Part shown: one piece after another, positions 1 to 7,891 of the stretch
How the letters are laid out: the number at the start of each line of letters is the position of its first letter
Numbering within the stretch: position 1 is the first letter of the stretch
Assembly: GCF_001936595.1 (NCBI RefSeq)
Contig: NZ_MLBG01000013.1
Location: 1 to 64,000 of the forward strand
Length of the DNA stretch: 64,000 nucleotides
From: Desulfovibrio sp. DV
Lineage (GTDB): Bacteria; Desulfobacterota; Desulfovibrionia; Desulfovibrionales; Desulfovibrionaceae
Direction: 5' to 3'
Notes under the pieces: generated by a model
Told to the model about the DNA's origin: nothing
Databases searched by the model: none
Seen by the model: only the letters and a program-made list of their open reading frames with translations
Position numbers and translations under genes: made by a program

Positions 1-30
1 GGAGGCCCTCTTCCTCTTCCCTCACCGTGC

Positions 31-1254
31 CTACGTAAAAAGCACCCGGGTCATGACCTTGGCGTCGCCGATGGTTTTGGCGATGCTCGAGCGTTCGTTG
101 GGCTGGTGGGCGTTATGCTCCAGGGTGGCCCAGACCACGGCCGGGTAGCCGTGGCGGCGCAGGTAGGCGGCGACGGTGCCGCCGCCGATGCCCATGGGCT
201 TGGGCGAGGCGTTGTAGACGGCCCGGATGCCGTCCATGACCCGGCGCACGATGGGGGCCTCGACGTCGGTGGCCGGCGCGGCCTGTTCTTTTTGGACGAT
301 TTCGTAGCTGATGGTCACGCCGCAGGCGGCTTCGACCTCATTGCCAAACGAGCGGATGGCGGCCAGCACGTCGTCGAGATCATAGTGGGGCAACACCCGG
401 CAATCGACGTAGAACACGTCGCGGCCGGGGATGGTGTTGACGTTTTCGACGTTGGCTTCCTTCTTGGTCGGCTCGAAAGTGGAATTGGACGGATGGAACA
501 GCGGATTTTTGTCGCTGAACTTGTCGTAGAGCTTGGGAATCTTGATGATAAAAAGGGCGGCGGCAGACAGGGTGTTGATGCCTTCCTCCGGGGTGGAGGC
601 GTGGCACTGGCGGCCTTCGATGATGATCTTGAGCCACAACATGCTTTTTTCGGCCACTTCCACCATTTCGCTGGTAGGCAGGCCGAAATCCGGCACCAGG
701 AACAGATCATCCCTGGTGAAAAGGCCGTCGGCGTGGGAGGCCACGTAATCCAGGCCGTATTTGCTGCCGGTTTCCTCGTCAGCCACGAACAACATGCCGT
801 AATTGATGGGGGGAAGGAGCTTTTTGGCGGCGATGGCCCGGGCCACCAGGATGGAGCTGACCACAGCCTGCTGGTTGTCTTCCACGCCGCGTCCGTAGAC
901 GAGATCGTCCTCGACGGCCAGCGTGTAGGGGTCGGTGCGCCACAGGGTCCGGTCGCCCGGGGGCACGACGTCGAGGTGGGAGATGACCCAGAAGGTGCGC
1001 GAGGTGTCGGCTCCGGGCATGACCACGACCAGATTGGGCCGGTGGCCGCAGGGGACACGGGGGTCCGGGGCATTTATTTCGCGGGCCTCGGGCAGGCCCA
1101 TGGCGGCGAGCAGCACTTTCAGGCGGTCGGCTTTTTCGCGTTCGCCGGGGCCGCCATTGTCCGGGCCAAGGGCCGGGATGGCGGTCAGTTCGCGTTGCAG
1201 GTCGATGACGGCATCGCGTTCAGTGTCGAGGAAGGCCAGCAGATCGTCAAGCAT
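31..1254 (-). CDS. M20 family metallo-hydrolase (ArgE/DapE/CPG2-type)
   Basis: Zinc-dependent amidohydrolase or peptidase of the M20 family, 407 aa, probably cytosolic since no signal peptide is seen. The metal-site motifs are present in order: SHLDVVPPGD (His, Asp), GRGVEDNQQ (bridging Asp), DEETGS (catalytic Glu) and a late EHNAHQPNE His. The frame is open upstream to 1344, but ATG at 1254 is chosen because a GGAG lies just upstream of it and the upstream residues do not look like M20 sequence. The substrate cannot be read from the sequence; peptides or acylated amino acids are usual for the family. It is followed on the other side by an unrelated small gene with its own terminator, so it is probably transcribed alone. 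Confidence 0.88.
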   Translation of the reverse strand: MLDDLLAFLDTERDAVIDLQRELTAIPALGPDNGGPGEREKADRLKVLLAAMGLPEAREINAPDPRVPCGHRPNLVVVMPGADTSRTFWVISHLDVVPPGDRTLWRTDPYTLAVEDDLVYGRGVEDNQQAVVSSILVARAIAAKKLLPPINYGMLFVADEETGSKYGLDYVASHADGLFTRDDLFLVPDFGLPTSEMVEVAEKSMLWLKIIIEGRQCHASTPEEGINTLSAAALFIIKIPKLYDKFSDKNPLFHPSNSTFEPTKKEANVENVNTIPGRDVFYVDCRVLPHYDLDDVLAAIRSFGNEVEAACGVTISYEIVQKEQAAPATDVEAPIVRRVMDGIRAVYNASPKPMGIGGGTVAAYLRRHGYPAVVWATLEHNAHQPNERSSIAKTIGDAKVMTRVLFT

Positions 1255-1339
1255 ACAGGCTCCAGACGGTTTTGTTGATAGATCGCCAATCGCCGGAATA
1301 TAGCTGTTCGTCCGGGGCTTGGCAAACCGTTGGTCGCAA

Positions 1340-1371
1340 CGCAAAAAGCCGGGAGGCAGAAACCTCCCGGC
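1340..1371 (-). terminator. Rho-independent terminator of the PxxKW gene
   Basis: A perfect 9-bp stem (GCCGGGAGG/CCTCCCGGC, 1348-1371) with a 6-nt loop is followed on the minus strand by TTTTTGC. It lies 31 nt after the stop codon at 1402. Confidence 0.8.
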
Positions 1372-1401
1372 ATGGATGCGACGAAAAAAACGACCTGCGA
1401 T

Positions 1402-1644
1402 CTAGCGGCCGCGGGCAGCGCGCTTGGAGGCCTTGAGCGGGTTGATGTTGACCTTGCCGCCCTTGTCGACTTCGAGCTTCATGTGGGTGGCAAAGTTGCA
1501 AACCTTCTGGGACCATTTGCGCTCGGGCAGGGGATAGCTTTTGCAGTACTTGACCCCATCCTGCTCCATGGTGCGGTCGCAGCCCTCGCATTTTTCCACA
1601 ATGGGATGGCACTCGACGCCATTGACGGTGATGACCTGGGACAT
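1402..1644 (-). CDS. PxxKW family cysteine-rich small protein
   Basis: An 80-aa protein with Cys residues in CxxC-like spacing (CEGCDRTM, then later Cys) and the sequence PLPERKW, the motif that names the PxxKW cysteine-rich family of deltaproteobacteria. The C-terminus is strongly basic (KASKRAARGR). The Cys arrangement suggests metal binding or a zinc-ribbon-like fold, but no function is known. An AGG-rich ribosome site (GGAGGTTATCCC) precedes the ATG at 1644, and a terminator follows, so it is a monocistronic gene. The family assignment rests on recalled motif resemblance. Confidence 0.8.
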   Translation of the reverse strand: MSQVITVNGVECHPIVEKCEGCDRTMEQDGVKYCKSYPLPERKWSQKVCNFATHMKLEVDKGGKVNINPLKASKRAARGR

Positions 1645-1758
1645 GGGATAACCTCCGGACCGCGCGGGATGGGGCGCGGGAATGTTTTCAGCGGAAAGCC
1701 AGCCTTTATTATGGAGAGTGCCCGACTTGTCAAGGGGGTGGTGCGGCTGAAATTTGCC

Positions 1759-3090
1759 TCACCGCCCACTCAGCCTGACCGCCGCTTTTCGAAATGCCTG
1801 GCGCAATACCTCGTAATCCATGGTTAAAAAGACTCCATCGCGGAAATGGACGCGCCCGGCCACCATGGTCAGCACGACTTCGCCGCCGTTTGCCGCATAG
1901 ACCGCGTCGGACACCGGGTCGATGTTCGGCTGCAGGTGCGGCCGGGTCAGGTCCAGGGCGCACAGATCGGCCGGGCAGCCGGGCTCCAGCCGGCCAAGCT
2001 CGGGCCAGCCCAAAGCGCGTGCGCCGTCGCGGGTGGCCATATCCAGGGCCGCACCGGCGTGCAGGGCTGTCGGGTCGCCGGTGGCCACTTTCTGAAGCAG
2101 GGCGGCGGTCGTCATCTCGGAAAAGAGGTTTAAGGCATTGTTGCTGGCCGCGCCGTCGGTGCCAAGCCCGACGGCCACCCCGGCATCGCGCAGGGCATGG
2201 ACCGGGGCAATGCCGCTGGCCAGCTTCATGTTGCTTTTGGGGCAGTGGGCCACCGTGGTGCCGGTTTCGGCCAGAAGCGCCAGATCGGCCGCGTCCAGGG
2301 CCACGCCGTGGGCAAGCAGCGTGTGCGGCCCGAGCATGCCAAGCCGGTGCAGGTAGGGGATGACCCGCGCAGCGTTGGCCTTTTGGCAGTCGTCGTTTTC
2401 CCGGGCCGTTTCAGCGGCGTGGGTGGAGAGCAGGACGCCGCGTTCCCGGGCAAAGGCAGCGCAACGCTCCAGGGTTTTCTCCCGGCAGGTGTAGACGGCG
2501 TGGGGAAAAATGGCCGGCCGCAGGAGCGGCTCTCCAGCCAGCCGGTCGGCCAGGGCCGCAGCCGAAGCCAGGGCGGCGTCGGACGTCTTGAAGCCCGCGT
2601 TTTCAATATCAAAAACCCCCTGGCAAAGGATGGCCCGCATCCCGGCCGCCTGGACGGCGTCGGCAACGGCATCAACGAACAGGTAGGCGTCAAGAAAGCA
2701 GGTCGTGCCCGAAGCCAGCATTTCGGCGCAGGCGAGTTGCGTGCCCAGACGCACGGCCTCGGGGGTCAGTCTGGCTTCGGCCGGCCAGATATGGTCCGAC
2801 AGCCACACGGAAAGCGGTGCGTCGTCGCAAAGGCCCCGAAAGAGCGTCATGGCCGCATGGGTGTGGGTGTTGACCAGCCCGGGCAGGACCATGGCGTCCG
2901 GCAGGGCGAGGGTCTCGGCCGGAGCGTAGCGGCCGGCCAGCTCCGTTCGCGGCCCGACGGCGACAATATGGCCGTCGGTGATGGCCAGGGCGGCGTCCCT
3001 GAGCACGTCGCGGGCGTCATTTTGGCAGATCACCACGGCGGCGGTGACGAGCATGTCACAGGCAATGGGGGCGGCGTCGGCGTTTGTCAT
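1759..3090 (-). CDS. mtaD: 5-methylthioadenosine/S-adenosylhomocysteine deaminase
   Basis: A 443-aa amidohydrolase that deaminates methylthioadenosine or S-adenosylhomocysteine to the inosine forms. The metal ligands are visible: NTHTHAAM (HxH, near residue 95), HAAETARE (His and Glu), LAHGVALD (His) and GTDGAASNN (Asp). The overall layout of a TIM barrel flanked by a small beta-sandwich is as in MtaD, and length is normal for the family. The ATG at 3090 has an AGAGG 6-7 nt upstream. It is divergent from apt-mtnP, which act on the same metabolites, so the intergenic region of about 100 bp probably carries both promoters. Other amidohydrolase substrates (guanine, cytosine) are less likely given the neighbours. 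Confidence 0.88.
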   Translation of the reverse strand: MTNADAAPIACDMLVTAAVVICQNDARDVLRDAALAITDGHIVAVGPRTELAGRYAPAETLALPDAMVLPGLVNTHTHAAMTLFRGLCDDAPLSVWLSDHIWPAEARLTPEAVRLGTQLACAEMLASGTTCFLDAYLFVDAVADAVQAAGMRAILCQGVFDIENAGFKTSDAALASAAALADRLAGEPLLRPAIFPHAVYTCREKTLERCAAFARERGVLLSTHAAETARENDDCQKANAARVIPYLHRLGMLGPHTLLAHGVALDAADLALLAETGTTVAHCPKSNMKLASGIAPVHALRDAGVAVGLGTDGAASNNALNLFSEMTTAALLQKVATGDPTALHAGAALDMATRDGARALGWPELGRLEPGCPADLCALDLTRPHLQPNIDPVSDAVYAANGGEVVLTMVAGRVHFRDGVFLTMDYEVLRQAFRKAAVRLSGR

Positions 3091-3198
3091 GCCCGACCTC
3101 TAGCCCAGAGCCGGGAAACCGCCAAGCCCGGCTTGACCGGCTGGCCTAAAATCCCTATCCGACTTCGGTTACCAGACCGATTTTTCAAGGAGATGGCC

Positions 3199-3714
3199 AT
3201 GGATCTGCGCACACTCATTCGCGACATCCCGGATTATCCCAAGGAAGGCATCCTCTTTTTCGACATAACACCCCTTCTGGGCGATCCTGCCGGGTTCCGC
3301 CGGGCCATTGATCTCCTGGCCGAGCGCTTTGCCAGCGCCGGGGCCACCAAGATCGTGGCGGCCGAGGCCCGGGGCTTTATTTTCGGCGCGGCCCTGGCCT
3401 ACAAAATGGGCCTGGGATTTGTGCCGGTGCGAAAACCGGGCAAGCTGCCGTATAAGACCGTGTCTGTCTCCTACGATCTGGAATACGGGTCCGACACGCT
3501 GTGCATGCACGAGGACGCCCTGCTCAAGGGCGAAAAAGTGCTGGTCATCGACGACCTGCTGGCCACCGGCGGCACGCTGTCCGGCGTCATCGATCTGGTC
3601 GAACATTTCGGGGCCGAAATCGTCGGCGTCGGCGTGGTCATTGAACTGGAGTTTTTAAACGGCAAGGAACAACTGCGTTCCTACGGTTGCGAGAGCATCC
3701 TGCAGATCGCCTAA
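3199..3714 (+). CDS. apt: Adenine phosphoribosyltransferase
   Basis: Converts adenine and PRPP to AMP, in the cytosol. The 171-aa product begins MDLRTLIRDIPDYPKEGI, the usual Apt N-terminus, and has the PRPP-binding signature VLVIDDLLATGGT and the conserved EARGF loop. The frame is open for 330 codons upstream, but that stretch is a shadow of mtaD. ATG at 3199 is chosen over ATG 3193 because AAGGAG (3187-3192) is 6 nt from 3199 and directly abuts 3193. mtnP follows 60 nt downstream and releases adenine, so the two genes form a salvage pair. Confidence 0.95.
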   Translation: MDLRTLIRDIPDYPKEGILFFDITPLLGDPAGFRRAIDLLAERFASAGATKIVAAEARGFIFGAALAYKMGLGFVPVRKPGKLPYKTVSVSYDLEYGSDTLCMHEDALLKGEKVLVIDDLLATGGTLSGVIDLVEHFGAEIVGVGVVIELEFLNGKEQLRSYGCESILQIA

Positions 3715-3774
3715 TCCTTTCGCAAGTACAGGCCGCAGCTGCGGCAGCGGCAGCAACGGTTGGAGACGGACAGC

Positions 3775-4518
3775 ATGAAAATCGGCATCATCGGCGGCAG
3801 CGGCCTGGACGATCCCAATATTCTGGAAAACCCCAGCGACCTCGAGGTGGACACGCCCTACGGCGCGCCCAATTCCACCTTGCGCCAGGGGAAGATCGGC
3901 GGCAAGGACGTGGTCTTGCTCGCCCGCCATGGCCGGTCGCATACGGCCACGCCCACCCATGTCAACTACCGGGCCAACATCCATGCCCTGCGCACGGTCG
4001 GCTGCGCCGCCATCCTGTCCACCACGGCGGTCGGGTCGCTTCGGGCCGAAATCGGCCGCGGCGATCTGGTCATTCTCGACCAGTTCATTGACTTCACGCG
4101 GCGTCGGGCGCTGACCTTCCATGACCGCTTCGAGCCGCATAATCCGGCCCACACGCCCATGGCCGACCCGTTTTCCGAGCCGCTACGCGAACTGCTTGTC
4201 GCCGCCTGCCGCAAGTTCGGCTACCGCCATCACGACAAGGGCACGGTGGTGACCATCGAAGGCCCGCGTTTTTCCACCCGGGCCGAGTCGAACATGTTCC
4301 GGGCCTGGGGAGCGGATGTGATCAACATGAGCGTGGCCACCGAATGCGCCCTGGCTGTCGAGGCCGGCGTTCCGTACGCGGCCGTGGCCATGAGCACGGA
4401 CTACGACTGCTGGAAGACCGACGAGCCGCCGGTTTCCTGGGATGAGATCGTGACGATTTTCAAGGAAAACGCCGAGAAGGTGACGAGTGTGCTGATCGAG
4501 GTGGTGGGGAAGATGTAA
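3775..4518 (+). CDS. mtnP: S-methyl-5'-thioadenosine phosphorylase
   Basis: Phosphorolysis of methylthioadenosine to adenine and methylthioribose-1-phosphate. The 247-aa protein begins MKIGIIGGSGLDD (phosphate loop) and has the base-binding segment STDYDCWK. In characterised MTA phosphorylases the two Asp of TDYD contact adenine, so adenine rather than hypoxanthine specificity is expected. ATG at 3775 follows GGAG (3762-3765); an in-frame TTG at 3760 is less likely. It lies downstream of apt, and a terminator follows the gene. Confidence 0.92.
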   Translation: MKIGIIGGSGLDDPNILENPSDLEVDTPYGAPNSTLRQGKIGGKDVVLLARHGRSHTATPTHVNYRANIHALRTVGCAAILSTTAVGSLRAEIGRGDLVILDQFIDFTRRRALTFHDRFEPHNPAHTPMADPFSEPLRELLVAACRKFGYRHHDKGTVVTIEGPRFSTRAESNMFRAWGADVINMSVATECALAVEAGVPYAAVAMSTDYDCWKTDEPPVSWDEIVTIFKENAEKVTSVLIEVVGKM

Positions 4519-4558
4519 CTGAGGCGGCCGGCTGACCGGCGAAGTGAAAGATTCTGAA

Positions 4559-4586
4559 AGGGCGTTGGCTGGCGGACGCCCTTTTT
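4559..4586 (+). terminator. Rho-independent terminator after mtnP
   Basis: The stem GGGCGT/ACGCCC (4560-4581) with a 10-nt loop is followed by TTTTT (4582-4586), 41 nt after the mtnP stop. Confidence 0.8.
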
Positions 4587-4650
4587 GCGTACCTGTACCG
4601 TTCCCAATCCCTCAAACTCATGGCATAACACTCCGACAATCCCCGTCCCC

Positions 4651-4667
4651 GCGACGCCCGGCGTCGC
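4651..4667 (+). other. Inverted repeat just upstream of the dehydrogenase ribosome site
   Basis: GCGACGC-CCG-GCGTCGC is a perfect 7-bp inverted repeat that ends 3 nt before the AGGAG of the following gene. It could be an operator or a translational hairpin. No regulator is identified. Confidence 0.45.
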
Positions 4668-4681
4668 GCCAGGAGCCTGCC

Positions 4682-7531
4682 ATGAGCCACACCGACCACG
4701 CCGATACCCTGCCCGCTGCCCATAAAGCCTTTTACGACCGCATCCGCACATTTCTGCCGGCCGAGCGCGTCATCCTCGGCCCGTTTCGCAATCTGGCGCT
4801 CGGCGACGACGCCAGCTTTTATCGGCTGGTGCCCAAGATCGTGCTCAAGGCCGTGACCCAGGACGAGGTGGCAAAGCTTTTGCGCGCTGCCTCGGCCGAG
4901 GGCGTGGCCGTCACCTTTCGCACCGCCGGCACAAGCCTGTCCGGGCAGGCGCTGACCGATTCCGTGCTCATCTATCTGGCCGGGCACTGGAAGGGGTTTC
5001 GCGTCCATCCCGGGGCCGGGCACATCAGCCTGGAACCCGGGGTCATCGGGGCCGAGGCCAATTTCCAGCTCGCTCCCTACGGCCGCAAGATCGGCCCGGA
5101 CCCGGCCTCAATTGGCGCCTGCATGATCGGCGGCATCGCCGCCAACAACTCTTCGGGCATGTGCTGCGGCACAGCGGAAAACAGCTACAAGACCGTTGAG
5201 TCCATGCGCCTCGTCTTCGCCGACGGCGAGACCCTCGACACGGCCGATCCGGTCTCCAAGGCCCGGTTTGCCGCCGTGCGCCAGCCCCTTTTGGACGAAC
5301 TGGCCGCCATGCGGGCCGAAATCCTGGCCGATGCCGAGCTGGCCGAACGCATCCGGCGCAAATTCAAGATCAAAAACACCACCGGCTACGGCATAAATGC
5401 CTTTGTCGATTTCGAGGACCCCTTCGACATCCTGCTCCATCTGGTCATCGGCTCCGAAGGGACGCTGGCCTTTATAAGCGAAGTCACCTACCGCACGGTG
5501 GTCGAGCATCCGTTCAAGGCCTCTTCGCTCATGATCTACCCGGATATCGACGCCGCCTGCCGGGCGACCATTGCGCTCAAAAACGGTCTCGTGGCTGCGG
5601 TCGAACTCATGGACCGGGCTTCGCTTCGCTCGGTCGAGGACAAGCCCGGAATGCCGGCGTATCTCAAAGAACTGGGCGAAGCCGCCGCCGCCATCCTGGT
5701 CGAGGTGCGGGCTGCCGGTAAACCGGGCTTGCTCGCCGCCATCGACGGGGCGCTTTCCCGGGTGGCCGGCATCGAACCGGTTTTTCCGCTCATCTTCATG
5801 GACGCCAAGGAGGACTACGAAAAGCTCTGGAACATCCGGCGCGGGCTTTTCACCTCGGTTGGCGGGGCGCGCAAGCCCGGCAGCGCGGTCATTATCGAAG
5901 ACGTGGTTTTCCCCATCGAGAATCTGGCCGAAGGCACGGTCGAACTCCAACGCCTGATGCATGTCCACGGGTTCCCGGAAGGCATCATTTTCGGCCATGC
6001 CCTGGAAGGCAATCTGCACTTCGTTTTTTGCCCGGACTTTGGCGATCCCACGGCGGTTGCCAATTACCAGAAGCTCATGGACGAGGTGGCGGCCATGGTG
6101 GTCGGCCGCTACGAAGGGTCGCTTAAGGGCGAGCACGGCACCGGCCGCAACATGGCCCCGTTTGTGGAAATGGAGTGGGGCAAGACGGCCTACGGGTTCA
6201 TGCACCGCCTAAAGCGCGCCTTTGACCCGGACGGCATCCTCAACCCCGGCGTCATTTTAAACGACGACCCCAACGTCTACCTCAAGAATTTGAAACCCCT
6301 GCCCGAGGTTAATCCGCTCATTGACCGCTGCATCGAGTGTGGCTACTGCGAATCGGTCTGCCCCTCGCGCAACGTCACCACCACCCCGCGCCAGCGCATC
6401 ACCCTGCAGCGCCACATGGCCCTGGCCAAAAAAGCCGGGGATCTGGGCGAATTCACCGAGTTTCACGACGCCTACGACTATTTCGGCAGCGCCACCTGTG
6501 CCGCCGACGGCCTGTGCGCCACAGTCTGCCCGGTGTCGGTCGATACGGGCGTGTTCACCAAGGACTACCGCCGCCAGGAGGCCGGCCCGCGCGGCAAAAA
6601 GATCGGCCGCTTTGTGGCCGACCACTACGGATTGGTCACCTGGATCGCCGGCCGGGGGCTTTGGCTGTCAAACGTCGTCCACAGCCTGATCGGCACCCCG
6701 GCCATGACGGCCATGACCCACGGGTTGCGCAAGGTCTCCGGCGGCCTGGTCCCGTTCTGGACGCCGTATGCGCCCAAGGCCGGGCCAAAGCCGGATTTGC
6801 GCAACACCAGCCAAGGACAGGGCCGCAAGGTGGTCTATTTCCCGAGCTGCACCACCCGGGCCATGGGACCCTCGGCCCTTGACCCGGATCAGCGGGGCTT
6901 GTTCGAGGCCACCATGTCGGTCTTGGCCAAGGCCGGCTATGACGTGATTTTCCCTGAGGCCATGAAAGACCTGTGCTGCGGCCTCACACTCGAATCCAAG
7001 GGGATGCACGAGGATGCGGCCCGAAAGTCCGGGGAGCTTGAAGCGGTGCTGCGTCGGGTCAGCGACAACGGGGCCATCCCCATCCTGTGCGACGCCAGTC
7101 CCTGCCTCTACACCATGCGCTGCAAGATGGAACCGGGGCTCAAGCTCCATGAGCCGGTCGAATTCATTCATGATTACTGCCTGCCCCATCTCGACATTAC
7201 GCCCGTGCCCGATACCGTGGCCGTCCATGTGTCGTGCTCCTCGGTGAAAATGGGCCTGTCCGCCAAGTTTGCCGCCCTGGCCGAGCGCTGCGCCGGCCGG
7301 GTCGTCGTGCCGCGCGGCATCCATTGTTGCGGCTTTGCCGGCGACCGGGGCTTTTTCTATCCCGAACTCAATGCCTCGGCCCTGGCCGATCTGCCCGGCC
7401 AACTGCCGGCCACGACGACATCGGGCTATTCCAACAGCCGCACCTGCGAAATCGGACTGTCCTACCACGGCGGCGTGCCCTACCAGTCCATTGTCTATCT
7501 GGTGGACCGGGCGGCGCGGCCCAAGACGTAG
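4682..7531 (+). CDS. FAD-binding and Fe-S-binding oxidoreductase (D-lactate/glycolate dehydrogenase type)
   Basis: A 949-aa fusion of a GlcD/Dld-type flavoprotein with a GlpC/LutA-type Fe-S module. In order: FAD-binding type-4 domain (about 40-270, with TAGTSLSGQ), FAD-oxidase C domain (to about 530), two 4Fe-4S motifs at about 550 (CIECGYCESVC) and 606 (CAADGLCATVC), then two cysteine-rich CCG domains with CC at about 765 and 882. Enzymes of this layout in sulfate reducers oxidise D-lactate or a similar 2-hydroxy acid and feed electrons toward membrane carriers; the substrate here is inferred. ATG 4682 follows AGGAG (4671-4675). No transmembrane segment is obvious. It stands alone between the mtnP terminator and a non-coding stretch. 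Confidence 0.88.
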   Translation: MSHTDHADTLPAAHKAFYDRIRTFLPAERVILGPFRNLALGDDASFYRLVPKIVLKAVTQDEVAKLLRAASAEGVAVTFRTAGTSLSGQALTDSVLIYLAGHWKGFRVHPGAGHISLEPGVIGAEANFQLAPYGRKIGPDPASIGACMIGGIAANNSSGMCCGTAENSYKTVESMRLVFADGETLDTADPVSKARFAAVRQPLLDELAAMRAEILADAELAERIRRKFKIKNTTGYGINAFVDFEDPFDILLHLVIGSEGTLAFISEVTYRTVVEHPFKASSLMIYPDIDAACRATIALKNGLVAAVELMDRASLRSVEDKPGMPAYLKELGEAAAAILVEVRAAGKPGLLAAIDGALSRVAGIEPVFPLIFMDAKEDYEKLWNIRRGLFTSVGGARKPGSAVIIEDVVFPIENLAEGTVELQRLMHVHGFPEGIIFGHALEGNLHFVFCPDFGDPTAVANYQKLMDEVAAMVVGRYEGSLKGEHGTGRNMAPFVEMEWGKTAYGFMHRLKRAFDPDGILNPGVILNDDPNVYLKNLKPLPEVNPLIDRCIECGYCESVCPSRNVTTTPRQRITLQRHMALAKKAGDLGEFTEFHDAYDYFGSATCAADGLCATVCPVSVDTGVFTKDYRRQEAGPRGKKIGRFVADHYGLVTWIAGRGLWLSNVVHSLIGTPAMTAMTHGLRKVSGGLVPFWTPYAPKAGPKPDLRNTSQGQGRKVVYFPSCTTRAMGPSALDPDQRGLFEATMSVLAKAGYDVIFPEAMKDLCCGLTLESKGMHEDAARKSGELEAVLRRVSDNGAIPILCDASPCLYTMRCKMEPGLKLHEPVEFIHDYCLPHLDITPVPDTVAVHVSCSSVKMGLSAKFAALAERCAGRVVVPRGIHCCGFAGDRGFFYPELNASALADLPGQLPATTTSGYSNSRTCEIGLSYHGGVPYQSIVYLVDRAARPKT

Positions 7532-7891
7532 CCTTCTTCCAGCTCCCCCAGGCCTGTTTCCGGAATCGCCGGGCAGGCCCGGGGAAAGTGAAATGCAACT
7601 CATAAACGCCACGGCACGGTCACGGCCGGAGTGTAACAAGCCGCCACGCCATCTTTTTCCCATTTTCCCTTTGCAGGGGTCCGGGGGGATCATCCCCCGG
7701 CCGCCGGAGGCATCTCCTTCTCTTTTCTCACGCTTCCCACCCACCTCACAGCTTGTTCATTAAACGTTTAGAAACCCGGGAAGTCTTGCGGGCCGGACCT
7801 TGCCGGCCGGACCGGGGCAGCGGGGGGCTTGACGCGACAGTTTCGTGGGGCAAGAATGCGCGCCGCCCGGAAGTGGGCAAGGAGTATGTCC
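7532..7891. other. Intergenic region with a G-rich hairpin
   Basis: This stretch of about 360 bp has no convincing gene. It holds a stem CCGGGGG/CCCCCGG (7681-7700) that might end transcription of the dehydrogenase, but no T-run follows it. The ribosome site of the next gene (AAGGAG, 7879-7884) lies at its end. Confidence 0.5.

Noticed and set aside
2197-3198. A 330-codon in-frame extension upstream of apt
   Set aside because: It lies opposite mtaD and shows no Apt homology; AAGGAG and the family N-terminus place the start at 3199.
7681-7700. G-rich hairpin as terminator of the dehydrogenase gene
   Set aside because: No T-run follows the stem and it lies 150 nt after the stop; listed only as an intergenic hairpin.
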